From Paractinoplanes lichenicola (GTDB lineage Bacteria > Actinomycetota > Actinomycetes > Mycobacteriales > Micromonosporaceae): 64,000 nt of DNA. A model generated the notes under the pieces. It was not told the DNA's origin, made no database searches, and saw only the letters and a list, made by a program, of their open reading frames with translations. Shown piece by piece: positions 16,032-26,491 of the stretch. The stretch spans positions 186,001 to 250,000 of the forward strand of contig NZ_JAENHO010000011.1 in the NCBI RefSeq assembly GCF_016785085.1, in the 5' to 3' direction. A program made the translations under genes and the position numbers. Position 1 is the stretch's first letter. Every line of letters starts with the position of its first letter.

Positions 16032-16355
16032 ATGATCCTGGTCTACGAACGGGACGTTCCGGACAGCTCCGCCGCGGTCTCACCCACGTTCCTCGAGGCC
16101 CACCTGGCGCTGCCCCGCCAGATCGCCGGCACCGGCGGCCGCATCGTCGCCGGCCACGCCGCCCGCCCCGCCTCGGCTGCGGTCTCCATTCGCGGCGCCG
16201 TGGTGACCGGCGGCTCGCTGGCCCCGGCCGAGCAGACGTTCGCCGGTCACTTCGTGGTCTAGGCGTCGGATCTCGACCACGCCGTATGGATCGCCCGCAT
16301 GATTCCGGTGGTCGACTGCTGGGTCGAGGTGCGTCCGCTGGTCACGGCCTACCGG
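16032..16355 (+). pseudogene. YCII-domain protein interrupted by a TAG codon
   Basis: From the ATG at 16032 the frame reads MILVYERD, LEAHLALPRQ, GGRIVAGHA, PASAAVSIRG and FAGHFVV, then TAG at 16260-16262, then ASDLDHAVWIARMIP and VEVRPLV in the same frame. YCII proteins run through this point with the pattern FxVxxASxxxAxxxAxxxP...VEVRP. A single G-to-T change (GAG to TAG) explains the break. Beyond 16345 the normal stop is missing and the frame runs into the opposing stress-protein gene. Probably non-functional, unless a short product or readthrough matters. Confidence 0.75.
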
Positions 16356-16362
16356 CGGTCGC

Positions 16363-17148
16363 TCAGCGGGCGATCAGGACCGGGCAGCCGGAGCGTTGCA
16401 GCAGGCGGCTGCCGATGGCGCCGAGCATCAGGCCCTGATAGCCGTGGGTGCGGGGCCCGACGACCATCAGGCAGGCCGACCGGGACCGCTGGATCAGAAC
16501 CTTGTCGGTGCGGCCGGACACGTATGCGCGGTGGGCCCGCACGTCGGGATATTTCTCGCGCCACGGGTCGAGCTGGGCGTCCAAGTCGGCGCCGAGCGGG
16601 TCGGGGGCCTTGACGCCGCCGACGGTCAGCGCCTCGACCTCGGCGTTGTGCAGGGCGGCCTCCTCGAACGCGTGGCCGGCGACCGTGGCGGCGGCGGGAC
16701 TGTCGTCCAGGCCGGCCACGACCGGGCCCGCGTCGGCGCCGTGCCGGCCGCGGACGACCACGACCGAGCTGCGGGCCTGCGTGGCGACCTGGCTGCTGAC
16801 CGAGCCGATGGGCAGCCCGGGCAGGCCTCCCTCGTGCCGGCCGCCGACGACCAGCAGCGCGGCCTCCTCGGCGGCGTGGATCAGGATCGGGACCGCGTAC
16901 CCGGGCAGGGCCTGGCATTTGACCTCGACCTCGGGGGCGACCTCGCGGGCGTGGGCGACCGCACGACGCAGGATGTCGCCGGCGCGTTCCTCGGCGGAGT
17001 GGCTGTCGGGGCTGGATCGGCGGCGGTAGAAGGCCGTCAACACCCTGAGCTCGGCGTGGCGGCGTACGGCTTCCGTGGCGGCCCAGCCGACGGCCGCAGT
17101 GGCCTGGGGTGATCCGTCTACGCCAACAACGATCCTGGTCTTGTCCAT
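16363..17148 (-). CDS. Universal stress protein, two USP domains
   Basis: 261 residues made of tandem USP folds. Each shows the ATP-binding pattern G-2x-G-9x-G-S: VVGGRHEGGLPGLPIGSVSS in the first and VVGPRTHGYQGLMLGAIGSR in the second, with IVVGVDGSP at the N terminus. Tandem USPs in actinomycetes bind ATP and are induced in hypoxia or stress. The start is ATG 17148 behind an AGGGAGGCGG site. It is divergent from the Ser/Thr kinase gene, a pairing that could mean shared stress control. Confidence 0.92.
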   Translation of the reverse strand: MDKTRIVVGVDGSPQATAAVGWAATEAVRRHAELRVLTAFYRRRSSPDSHSAEERAGDILRRAVAHAREVAPEVEVKCQALPGYAVPILIHAAEEAALLVVGGRHEGGLPGLPIGSVSSQVATQARSSVVVVRGRHGADAGPVVAGLDDSPAAATVAGHAFEEAALHNAEVEALTVGGVKAPDPLGADLDAQLDPWREKYPDVRAHRAYVSGRTDKVLIQRSRSACLMVVGPRTHGYQGLMLGAIGSRLLQRSGCPVLIAR

Positions 17149-17267
17149 GTCCGCCTCCCTGAGGAACAGGCGGTCGCCGAACGGCGGCACGACGCCCAGC
17201 GTTCACCCGCCGGGCCGCCACTGACAAGGCCGGGTGCACGGGCTGTCGAACCAGGCGGAGGATGCGC

Positions 17268-18779
<1,512 letters not shown>

Positions 18780-18789
18780 CCCGCCACGG

Positions 18790-20505
18790 TCAGTGCGATT
18801 CGCGGGAGACCTTGTCGCCGGTCGCGCCGAGCAGGAAGGACTGGTCGGCGCCGGTGTTGGCCTGGCCCACGGTGTCGACGTAGAGCTTCTCCCAGCCCCG
18901 CACGGGGGCCGCGTACGCGCGGGCGGCCTCGGCCGACGGCGAACGGGCCTCCCACTCCTCGGCCGGCAGATCCACGTCGAGGCGGCGGTTCTCCAGGTCG
19001 AGCACGATCGTGTCGCCGGTGCGGACCTTGGCCAGCGGACCACCAGCAGCCGCCTCGGGGGCCACGTGCAGGACCACAGTCCCGTACGCGGTGCCGCTCA
19101 TCCGCCCGTCGCAGATGCGCACCATGTCGCGGACGCCCTCGGCCAGCAGTTTGGCCGGCAATGGCATGTTCGACACCTCGGGCATGCCGGGGTAGCCCTT
19201 GGGCCCGCAGCCGCGCAGGATCAGCACCGAGTCGGCCGTGACCTCGAGCGACGGGTCGTCGAGCCGCTCCTTCAGGTCCTCGACCGAGTCGAAGACGACG
19301 GCCGGGCCGCGATGCTGCAGCAGCGCGGGCGTGGCCGCGGCCGGTTTGACCAGGGCACCGTCGGGCGCCAGGTTGCCGTAGAGCACGGCGATCCCGGCCT
19401 CCATCTGCAGCGGGTCGGCGCGAGGACGGATCACCTCACGGTCGTAGACCCGCGCGATGTCGAGCACTGACACGAGCGGCTCGCCGAGCACGCTGATTGC
19501 CGCGGGATCCAGCAGATCCTGCACCTCGGAAAGCACCGCATGCAGCCCACCGGCCCGATACAGGTCCTCCATCAGGAAGCGACCCGCGGGCTGAAGATCG
19601 ACCAGCAGCGGCACGCCCGCCCCGATCCGGTCGAAGTCGTCCTGCGTGAGCGGAACCCCGAGCCGACCGGCGATCGCCAGCAGGTGGACGACGGCGTTGG
19701 TCGACCCGCCGAGCGCGGCCAGGGCCACGATCGCGTTGTGGAACGAGGCCCGGGTCATCACCGCGCTGGGCCGCCTGTCCCGCTCGACCAGGTCGACCGC
19801 GAGCACCCCGGTGGCGTGCGCGGCCTCGAGCAGCCGGCTGTCGGGGGCCGGTGTGCCCGCGATGCCCGGCAGCGTCATGCCCAGCACCTCGGCCAGCAGG
19901 CCCATGGTCGAGGCGGTGCCCATGGTGTTGCAGTGGCCTCGGCTGCGGATCATCGACGACTCCGAGCGCTGGAACTCGTCGGCGCTCAGCGTGCCCGCGC
20001 GCACCTCCTCGCTCAGCTTCCACACGTCGGTGCCACAGCCCAGCGGTACGCCGCGGAACGTGCCCGTCAGCATCGGCCCGCCCGGCACCACGACGGCCGG
20101 CAGGTCGACCGAGGAGGCGGCCATGAGCAGCGCCGGGATCGTCTTGTCGCAGCCGCCGAGCAGCACGACCCCGTCGATCGGGTTGGCCCGCAGCATCTCC
20201 TCGATCGCCATCGCGGCCATGTTGCGCCACAGCATCGCGGTCGGCCGCACCTGCGTCTCGCCGATCGACACCACGGGCAGGTTGAGCGCGATGCCGCCGG
20301 CCCGGTGGATGCCGTCGGCCACGCTCCGCCCGACCTCGTCGAGATGCGCGTTGCAGGGGGTCAGGTCGCTGGCCGTGTTGGCGATCGCGATGTGCGGGCG
20401 GCCGTCGAACGCGTCGGCGGGCAGCCCGCGCCGCATCCACGCCCGGTGGATGTAGCTGTTCCGGTCGTCGCCGCCGTACCACTGTGCGCTCCGCCGTTCA
20501 GCCAT
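18790..20505 (-). CDS. IlvD/EDD-family sugar-acid dehydratase
   Basis: 571 residues. Iron-sulfur cysteines are visible in LTPCNAHL, LGGCDKT and GHCNTMGTAST. The substrate and magnesium region MLWRNMAAMAIEEML and the C-terminal GRMSGTAYGTVVLHV are also clear. The family dehydrates dihydroxy acids or aldonates to 2-keto-3-deoxy acids. Length and motif set fit the arabonate/xylonate/fuconate group better than IlvD or Edd. It is divergent from the lactonase gene 76 bases away, so lactone to aldonate to 2-keto-3-deoxy-aldonate is the likely order. Start at ATG 20505. Confidence 0.87.
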   Translation of the reverse strand: MAERRSAQWYGGDDRNSYIHRAWMRRGLPADAFDGRPHIAIANTASDLTPCNAHLDEVGRSVADGIHRAGGIALNLPVVSIGETQVRPTAMLWRNMAAMAIEEMLRANPIDGVVLLGGCDKTIPALLMAASSVDLPAVVVPGGPMLTGTFRGVPLGCGTDVWKLSEEVRAGTLSADEFQRSESSMIRSRGHCNTMGTASTMGLLAEVLGMTLPGIAGTPAPDSRLLEAAHATGVLAVDLVERDRRPSAVMTRASFHNAIVALAALGGSTNAVVHLLAIAGRLGVPLTQDDFDRIGAGVPLLVDLQPAGRFLMEDLYRAGGLHAVLSEVQDLLDPAAISVLGEPLVSVLDIARVYDREVIRPRADPLQMEAGIAVLYGNLAPDGALVKPAAATPALLQHRGPAVVFDSVEDLKERLDDPSLEVTADSVLILRGCGPKGYPGMPEVSNMPLPAKLLAEGVRDMVRICDGRMSGTAYGTVVLHVAPEAAAGGPLAKVRTGDTIVLDLENRRLDVDLPAEEWEARSPSAEAARAYAAPVRGWEKLYVDTVGQANTGADQSFLLGATGDKVSRESH

Positions 20506-20545
20506 GTGACGACCGTAACCCCGGTGCCGCAACTCGGGAAGATCC

Positions 20546-20574
20546 TTCAACTGCTCGTAACTTGCGCCTACCAT
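20546..20574 (+). promoter_or_regulatory. Candidate promoter for the lactonase operon, probably leaderless
   Basis: TTCAAC (20546-20551), 17-base spacer, TACCAT (20569-20574). The -10 element ends seven bases before the ATG at 20582, so the transcript would begin at or next to the start codon. Leaderless mRNAs are common in actinomycetes, and no ribosome site is present here. Confidence 0.5.
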
Positions 20575-20581
20575 CCGGAAC

Positions 20582-21430
20582 ATGACTGCCCGCTTCGTCG
20601 CCCGGCCGGCCGGTGATCAGGCCTACGCCCTCGGCGAGGGGCCTGTCTGGGACGCGGAGCGGCAGCGCCTGCTCTGGGTCGACATCCTGGGCGGCACGGT
20701 GCACGCGGGCACGGTCACCCCCGAGCACATCGCCGTCACCGAGACCTGGGAGTTCGACGATCTGGCCTGCGCGGTGGCCGTCTCCGAGACCGGCGACCTG
20801 CTCGTGGCCACCCGCGACGACGTCATCAGAGCCGATTCCCGTACGGCTGTCGCCCGCCTCGGCCGTCCGGAGAGCCGGCTCAACGACGGCGCGGTCGACC
20901 CCCAGGGCCGGTTCGTGGTCGGGAGCATGGCCCTCGACGACACGCAGGGCACGCAGAAGCTTGTCCGGCTCGACGGGAACGCCGTCACCGTGCTCGACGA
21001 CGATCTCACCCTGTCCAACGGGCTGGCCTGGAGTCCCGACGGCCGCACGCTCTACAGCATCGACTCGATCCCCGGCGTGATCTACGGACGCGACTACCCT
21101 GACGGCGTACGGCGGAAGCTCTTCGGCATCTCGGACGGCCTGCCCGACGGACTCTGCGTGGACGCGATCGGCAACCTCTGGATCGCCGTCTGGGGCCGGG
21201 GCCGCCTCGAGTGCCGCTCCCCCGCCGGTGACCTGCTGGCCGTGGTCGAGGTCGCCGCGCCCCAGCCGACCAGCTGCGCGTTCGCCGGCCCCGACCTCGA
21301 CATCCTGGTGATCACGACGGCGACCCAGGATCTCGGCCCGGCCGACCTGACCCGCCACCCCGCGTCGGGCCGGTTGTTCACCGCCGACGTGGGCGTCAAA
21401 GGACTGCGTACGCCGTACTGGATCCCCTGA
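20582..21430 (+). CDS. SMP-30/gluconolactonase-family lactonase
   Basis: 282 residues, six-bladed beta-propeller. Metal ligands of the family are visible: LGEGPVWD (Glu), SRLNDGAVDPQGRF (Asn), and LSNGLAWSPDGRTLY with the Asn and the catalytic Asp. It hydrolyses aldonolactones to aldonates using calcium or zinc. First gene of a plus-strand operon with the FAH hydrolase and SDR, and divergent from the dehydratase. Substrate likely a pentono- or deoxyhexonolactone. No signal peptide, so cytoplasmic. Confidence 0.88.
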   Translation: MTARFVARPAGDQAYALGEGPVWDAERQRLLWVDILGGTVHAGTVTPEHIAVTETWEFDDLACAVAVSETGDLLVATRDDVIRADSRTAVARLGRPESRLNDGAVDPQGRFVVGSMALDDTQGTQKLVRLDGNAVTVLDDDLTLSNGLAWSPDGRTLYSIDSIPGVIYGRDYPDGVRRKLFGISDGLPDGLCVDAIGNLWIAVWGRGRLECRSPAGDLLAVVEVAAPQPTSCAFAGPDLDILVITTATQDLGPADLTRHPASGRLFTADVGVKGLRTPYWIP

Positions 21431-21448
21431 GATCGGAGAGTCCCACCC

Positions 21449-22309
21449 GTGTTTCTCATGCGCATCGGAGCCCCCGGCGCCGAAAAGCCCGCCGTCCGCG
21501 CCGGTGAGTCCGGCTACGTCGACGTGTCCGACCTGGTGCGGGACTTCGACGAGGAGTTCTTCGGCGGCGACGGGGTGGCGCGGATCGCCGGGCCGGTGGC
21601 CGAGCGGATCGCCGCCGGGGACGTCCGCGAGCTCGGCGAGCAGCGGATCGGCGCCCCGATCGCGCGGCCGCACCAGATCCTCTGCATCGGCCTCAACTAC
21701 AGCGATCACGCGGCCGAGACCGGGCAGGCCGCGCCCGACGAGCCGATCCTGTTCACCAAGTCGCCGAACACGCTGGTCGGCCCGAACGACGACGTCCGGA
21801 TCCCGCGCGGCTCGGCCAAGACCGACTGGGAGGTGGAGCTCGGCATCGTGATCGGCCGGCGCACCTCTTATCTGGAGTCGGTCGAGGCCGCGGCCGCCGC
21901 GATCGCCGGCTATGTGCTGGTCAACGACGTCAGCGAGCGCGCGTTCCAGATGGAGCGGGGCGGGCAGTGGGTCAAGGGCAAGTCGGCCGAGACGTTCAAC
22001 CCGGCGGGCCCGTGGCTGGCCACCCCCGACGAGATCCCGGACGTCAACGACCTGGCCATGTGGCTCGACGTCAACGGCGAGCGCCGGCAGACCGGCAACA
22101 CCCGCACGATGATCTTCGACCCGTTCTTCGTCGTGCACTATCTCAGCCAGTTCCTCGTGCTCGAGCCGGGCGACCTGATCAACACCGGTACGCCGCCCGG
22201 GGTCGGGCTCGGTCTGAAGCCGCCGGTGTATCTGCGGGCGGGCGACGTGATGACGCTCGGCATCGAGCACCTGGGCAGCGCCCGCCAGCAGGTCGTGGGC
22301 CCCCGATGA
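21449..22309 (+). CDS. Fumarylacetoacetate hydrolase-family enzyme (diketo-deoxy-sugar-acid hydrolase-like)
   Basis: 286 residues. FAH fold with the metal-binding acidic residues in DWEVELGIVIG and NDVSERAFQ, plus KSPNTLVGPND and NTGTPPGVGLGLKPP. The last two segments resemble 2,4-diketo-3-deoxy-L-fuconate/rhamnonate hydrolases (often labelled ureidoglycolate lyase), which release pyruvate and L-lactate. The GTG at 21449 is preferred since CGGAGAG lies eight bases ahead; ATG 21458 is the alternative. Its TGA overlaps the next ATG. With the SDR it would finish a non-phosphorylative deoxysugar route; this assignment rests on context. Confidence 0.85.
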   Translation: MFLMRIGAPGAEKPAVRAGESGYVDVSDLVRDFDEEFFGGDGVARIAGPVAERIAAGDVRELGEQRIGAPIARPHQILCIGLNYSDHAAETGQAAPDEPILFTKSPNTLVGPNDDVRIPRGSAKTDWEVELGIVIGRRTSYLESVEAAAAAIAGYVLVNDVSERAFQMERGGQWVKGKSAETFNPAGPWLATPDEIPDVNDLAMWLDVNGERRQTGNTRTMIFDPFFVVHYLSQFLVLEPGDLINTGTPPGVGLGLKPPVYLRAGDVMTLGIEHLGSARQQVVGPR

Positions 22310-23040
22310 CCGCCCTGCGTGCGATCGTCACCGGCGGCGCCTCGGGCATCGGGCTGGCGACCGCGACCCTGCTGGCCGAGCGCGGCTATCGGGTCGCGAC
22401 CCTCGACCTCCACACCGGTGTGCCCGCCCCGCTGCTGGGCCTGCGCTGCGACGTCAGCGACGACGCGTCCGTACGGGCGGCGGTGGCCGAGGCGGCGTCC
22501 GCGTTCGGCGGGCTCGACGTGGTGGTCAACAACGCCGGGATCGGCGCCCAGGGCACGGTCGAGGAGAACGACGACGCCGAGTGGGCCCGCGTCTTCGACG
22601 TCAACGTGCAGGGCATCGTACGGGTCAGCCGGGCCGCGCTCCCCCACCTGCGCGAGTCGGCGCACGCGGCGATCGTCAACACGTGCTCGATCGCGGCCAC
22701 GGCGGGCCTGCCGCGCCGGGCCCTCTACAGCGCGACGAAGGGCGCCGTGCTGTCGCTGACCCTGGCCATGGCGGCCGACCACTTGCGCGAGGGCATCCGC
22801 GTCAATTGCGTCAATCCGGGTACGGCGGACACGCCCTGGGTGCAGCGGCTGCTCGACGCGGCCGACGACCCGGACGCCGAACGGGCCGCGCTGGAAGGCC
22901 GGCAGCCCTCGGGGCGCCTGGTCACGGCCGACGAGATCGCGCACGCCATCGCCTACCTGGCCGGGCCGGACGCGTCGGCCACGACCGGGGTGGCGCTGGC
23001 CGTGGACGGCGGGATGCAAGGTTTGCGACTGCCCAAATAG
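22306..23040 (+). CDS. Short-chain dehydrogenase/reductase
   Basis: 244 residues, classical SDR: cofactor motif TGGASGIG, NNAG, catalytic serine in NTCSIAA, YSATK, and the closing VDGGM. It overlaps the FAH gene as ATGA. In fucose/rhamnose-type pathways two SDR steps exist, sugar C1 oxidation and 2-keto-3-deoxy-acid C4 oxidation. Pairing with an FAH hydrolase favours the second, although the first cannot be excluded. An aspartate after the second strand (VATLDLHT) suggests preference for NAD+. Confidence 0.9.
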   Translation: MTALRAIVTGGASGIGLATATLLAERGYRVATLDLHTGVPAPLLGLRCDVSDDASVRAAVAEAASAFGGLDVVVNNAGIGAQGTVEENDDAEWARVFDVNVQGIVRVSRAALPHLRESAHAAIVNTCSIAATAGLPRRALYSATKGAVLSLTLAMAADHLREGIRVNCVNPGTADTPWVQRLLDAADDPDAERAALEGRQPSGRLVTADEIAHAIAYLAGPDASATTGVALAVDGGMQGLRLPK

Positions 23041-23100
23041 GGCCGCCCGTGGCAGGATACTGACCGGTAACCACTGCCTCGGACGGAAGTGGGTGGCATC

Positions 23101-25251
23101 GTGGCCGACTCGCGCACCGCGTACCGGACCTGCCCGTTCTGCGAGGCCGCCTGCGGTCTCGAGCTGACCCTCGACGGGGACAGGGTGACCGCGGCCCGCG
23201 GCGACCGGGAGCACGTGTTCAGCCACGGCTTCGTCTGCCCCAAAGGTGCCATGTTCGGGCAGCTCAACGACGACCCCGACCGGCTGCGCCGCCCCCTGGT
23301 CAAGCGGGGTGGCGAACACGTCGAGGTCGAGTGGGACGAGGCGTTCGACGAGGTCGCGCGGGGGCTGCGGCCGATCCTCGACACGTACGGGCCGCACGCG
23401 GTCGCGCTCTATCTCGGCAATCCCAACGTGCACACGATGGCCGGCGGCCTCTACGTGACCCCGCTGGTCAAGGCGCTGGGCACGCGCAACGTGTTCTCGG
23501 CCAGCACGGTCGACCAGATGCCCAAGCACGTCTCCAGCGGCTATCTGTTCGGCAGCCCGCTGACCATCGGAGTACCGGATCTGGACCGTACGGACCTGCT
23601 GCTCATGCTGGGCGCGAACCCGTGGGAGTCGAACGGCAGCCTGGCCACGGCGGCCGACTTCCCGGGGCGGCTCAAGGCCATTCAGCAGCGCGGCGGCCGG
23701 TTCATCGTGGTCGACCCGCGCCGCACCCGCACGGCCGGGCACGCCGACGAGCACCTGTTCATCCGGCCCGGCACCGACGCGTACCTGCTCTTCGGCATCG
23801 TCCACACGCTCTTCGCCGACGGCCTGGTCGCGCTGGGCCACCTCGAGCCGTACGTGACCGGAGTGGACACCGTCGCCGAGCTGGCCGCCGGTTTCGCGCC
23901 GCAGGACGTCAGCGCGGTCTGCGGCGTGCCGGCCGAGCGGATCCGGTCGCTGGCCCACGAGCTGGCGGCCGCTCCCCGCGCCGCCGTCTACGGCCGGATC
24001 GGCACGTGCACCGTCGAGTTCGGCACGCTGACCTCGTGGCTGGTCGACGTGATCAACGTGCTGACCGGCAACCTGGACCGGGCCGGGGGCGTGATGTTCC
24101 CGCTCGCGCCGCACCTGTCGAAGGGCCGCGGCACGGGCAAGGGCTTCCGGGTCGGGCGGTGGCACAGCCGGGTGCGCGGGCTGCCCGAGGTCAAGGGCGA
24201 GCTGCCGGTGGCCACGCTGGCCGACGAGATCGAGACGCCGGGCGACGAGCAGGTGCGCGCCTTCATCACCGTGGCCGGCAATCCCGTGCTGTCCACGCCG
24301 AACAGCGGGCGGCTCGACCGGGCCCTGTCCGGGCTGTCGTTCATGGTGAGCGTCGACCCGTATCTGAACGAGACCACCCGGCACGCCGACGTCGTGCTGC
24401 CGCCGCCCGACGCGCTGCGGAAGGGGCATTACGACTTCTCCTTCCTGGCGCTGGCGGTGCGCAACTTCGCCGCGTACTCGCCGCCGGTCGTGCCGTTCGG
24501 CGGGCCTGACGAGTGCGACATCCTGGCCCGGCTCGCGCTGATCGCCTCCGGCCGAGAGGGCTCGGCCGACGACGTGCACGAGTCGATGGTGCGCCAAGCG
24601 CTTTCCCGCGCAAATCTCGAGACCGCGTCCGGGTCGTCACCCGCCGAGCGCCTGCTGGACGTGGCGCTGCGCTCGGGGGCGTACGAGGGAATGTCTTTGG
24701 ATCTGCTGCTGGCGAACCCGCACGGCGTGGACCTGGGGCCGCTGCAGCCGCGGATCCCCGAGGTGCTGCGCACGCCGAGCGGCAAGATCGAGCTGAGCTT
24801 CGACGGGCTGGCGGCGGAGACCGACCGGTTGCGGGGCGCGCTCGACCGGCCGCGCGACGGGCTCGTGCTGATCGGCCGGCGGCACCTGCGCTCCAACAAC
24901 AGCTGGATGCACAACGTGCCCGCCCTGGTGAAGGGCCGCGACCGCTGCACGCTGCAGATCCACCCCCTGGACGCGGCCCGGCTCGACCTCGGCGACGGCG
25001 ACGACGCCCAGGTCACGTCGCGGGCCGGCGGGCTGGCGGCGCGGGTCGAGGTGACCGACACCGTGATGCCGGGCGTGGTGAGCCTGCCCCACGGCTGGGG
25101 TCACGGCCAACCCGGCACCCGCATGACAGTCGCCGCCGACCACCCCGGCGTGAACTCGAACATCCTGACCGACGAGACCACGGTCGACCCCCTGTCCGGC
25201 AACAGCGTCCTCAACGGCATCCCCGTCGAAATAAAGGCCCTGGCCGGCTAA
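23101..25251 (+). CDS. Molybdopterin-dependent oxidoreductase (FdhA/NasA-like catalytic subunit)
   Basis: 716 residues. The N-terminal [4Fe-4S] site is CPFCEAACG with a fourth cysteine in GFVCPKG. Molybdopterin-binding segments include TVDQMPKHVSSGYLFG, MLGANPWESNGS and VVDPRRTRTAGHAD. The C-terminal MoCo domain starts near IGRRHLRSNNSWMHN and ends LSLPHGWGHGQPG-like and NSNILTDE. The family includes formate dehydrogenases, nitrate reductases and many uncharacterised dehydrogenases. No electron-transfer partner or Mo-cofactor gene is adjacent. GTG 23101 is the likely start (GTG 23089 possible). It ends overlapping the opposing GAF regulator by four bases. Confidence 0.87.
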   Translation: MADSRTAYRTCPFCEAACGLELTLDGDRVTAARGDREHVFSHGFVCPKGAMFGQLNDDPDRLRRPLVKRGGEHVEVEWDEAFDEVARGLRPILDTYGPHAVALYLGNPNVHTMAGGLYVTPLVKALGTRNVFSASTVDQMPKHVSSGYLFGSPLTIGVPDLDRTDLLLMLGANPWESNGSLATAADFPGRLKAIQQRGGRFIVVDPRRTRTAGHADEHLFIRPGTDAYLLFGIVHTLFADGLVALGHLEPYVTGVDTVAELAAGFAPQDVSAVCGVPAERIRSLAHELAAAPRAAVYGRIGTCTVEFGTLTSWLVDVINVLTGNLDRAGGVMFPLAPHLSKGRGTGKGFRVGRWHSRVRGLPEVKGELPVATLADEIETPGDEQVRAFITVAGNPVLSTPNSGRLDRALSGLSFMVSVDPYLNETTRHADVVLPPPDALRKGHYDFSFLALAVRNFAAYSPPVVPFGGPDECDILARLALIASGREGSADDVHESMVRQALSRANLETASGSSPAERLLDVALRSGAYEGMSLDLLLANPHGVDLGPLQPRIPEVLRTPSGKIELSFDGLAAETDRLRGALDRPRDGLVLIGRRHLRSNNSWMHNVPALVKGRDRCTLQIHPLDAARLDLGDGDDAQVTSRAGGLAARVEVTDTVMPGVVSLPHGWGHGQPGTRMTVAADHPGVNSNILTDETTVDPLSGNSVLNGIPVEIKALAG

Positions 25252-26417
25252 GGCCCGTCGATCGAAAGCACCACCCCGGCCGCCAGGCGATAGGGGTTCG
25301 TGGCGACCAGGGCGCCGATCGCACGGCGCAGGCGGGACACCTCGGCCCGGACGGTGACCACGTGGTCGGCATCGCCGTACAGGAAACGGCTGAGCTGCGC
25401 CGCCGTCAGACCGGCCGGGCCGCACGCGTCGAGCAGGCCGATGATCTCGGCGTGGCGGCGGGTCAGCGGCGTGCGCCACGGCTCGGCCTCGCCGCGAACC
25501 TCCAGGACCGGACCGGAACGCAGGTCGAGCGTGGCGTGGATCGTCGCCTGCGGGCCGGCCGGGCGCACGAGCCAGCCCTCGGGCAGCCGCTCCGGCAGGC
25601 AGAGACCCATTCCCGGTACGCCGAGGGCCGCCCCCTCGCGCGGCGCGCCGATCCGGTCGCGGGCCGCCACCCCGCTCGCCGCGGCCACCCAGCCCTGCTC
25701 GTCCACGATCAGCAGCGGACCGTGCGCGGTGGCGACCACGTGCGCGGCCGAGCGCCGCAGCCGGTCGAGCCGGTCGGCGTGATGGCGCCACAATTGCGCC
25801 TCGGCCAGCCGTACGCCGGTCTCGACCAGCGCCTCGATCGCCGGGTGGAGGGTGAGCGCGGGCCCGCTGACGTCGACGATGCCGAGCAGGTCGCCCGTAC
25901 GCGGGTCGTGCACCGGATGGGCCGTGCAGTACCAGGCGTGCTGCGCCTCCTCGAAGTGCTCGGCCGAGAACAGCTGGACGGGCGCCGCTTCGACCAGGGC
26001 CGTCCCGATGGCGTTGGTGCCGACGGCCGCCTCCGTCCAGTCGGCGCCCTCGCCGAACCCGAGCCCGTCGGCTCGGCGCAGCAGCCCGGGCGGCCCGGCC
26101 CGCCACAGGATCACGCCGGCGGCGCCGGTGACGACCAGCAGGAACCCGTCGGCCAGCCGCAGCAGGTCGTCGACGACCAGGGCCAGCGGGGATTCCCGGC
26201 GCAGCCGCTCGACCTCGTCGAACGGCACCGGATCGCGCGCGTTGGCCCGGGCCGGGTCGAGACCGAGCCCCAGCACGCGGGACCACGAGCGCTCGACCAG
26301 CGCGCGCGGGCGCTGCGGCGGCCTGGCCCCGGCGAGCACCGCGTCGTGCACCTTGCGCAGCTCACGGGCGTGCCGCGTCAGGTCGGTGCCCGGCCGCACC
26401 GCGCGGAAATCGCCCAC
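25248..26417 (-). CDS. GAF-domain transcriptional regulator (AcoR-like sensor, winged-helix output)
   Basis: 389 residues. N-terminal residues 1-60 contain RERSWSRVLGLGLDPA-like helices common to AcoR-type activators. A GAF domain follows (EAAVGTNAIGTALVEAAPVQ, WYCTAHPVHDPRTGDLLGIV), as seen in acetoin and alcohol regulators. Residues 310-380 form a winged helix (TRRHAEIIGLLDACGPAGLT, VTVRAEVSRLRRAIG). There is no sigma-54 AAA domain. It is divergent from the flavin monooxygenase gene, the usual arrangement in which such a protein activates its neighbour. GTG 26417 is the chosen start. Confidence 0.82.
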   Translation of the reverse strand: MGDFRAVRPGTDLTRHARELRKVHDAVLAGARPPQRPRALVERSWSRVLGLGLDPARANARDPVPFDEVERLRRESPLALVVDDLLRLADGFLLVVTGAAGVILWRAGPPGLLRRADGLGFGEGADWTEAAVGTNAIGTALVEAAPVQLFSAEHFEEAQHAWYCTAHPVHDPRTGDLLGIVDVSGPALTLHPAIEALVETGVRLAEAQLWRHHADRLDRLRRSAAHVVATAHGPLLIVDEQGWVAAASGVAARDRIGAPREGAALGVPGMGLCLPERLPEGWLVRPAGPQATIHATLDLRSGPVLEVRGEAEPWRTPLTRRHAEIIGLLDACGPAGLTAAQLSRFLYGDADHVVTVRAEVSRLRRAIGALVATNPYRLAAGVVLSIDGP

Positions 26418-26434
26418 GACTGAGCATGGCCCGC

Positions 26435-26461
26435 TTGTGCAATGTGTTGCAACCCTGTTGC
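26435..26461. promoter_or_regulatory. Clustered TTGCAA-type repeats between regulator and monooxygenase
   Basis: TTGTGCAA (26435-26442), the perfect palindrome GTTGCAAC (26446-26453) and GTTGC (26457-26461) sit head to tail at about 11-bp spacing in the divergent gap. That spacing places them on one DNA face. They are candidate binding sites for the GAF regulator. Confidence 0.4.
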
Positions 26462-26491
26462 GGACCGAAGTCGTCGCGGTCTCGTGAGCCC

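Noticed and set aside
18790..20505. Branched-chain IlvD dihydroxyacid dehydratase
   Set aside because: The neighbouring lactonase, FAH and SDR genes, and absence of other ilv genes, favour sugar-acid dehydration.
22138..24597. Minus-strand open frame of over 800 codons opposite the SDR and molybdoenzyme genes
   Set aside because: No family features, and it runs antisense across two well-supported plus-strand genes.
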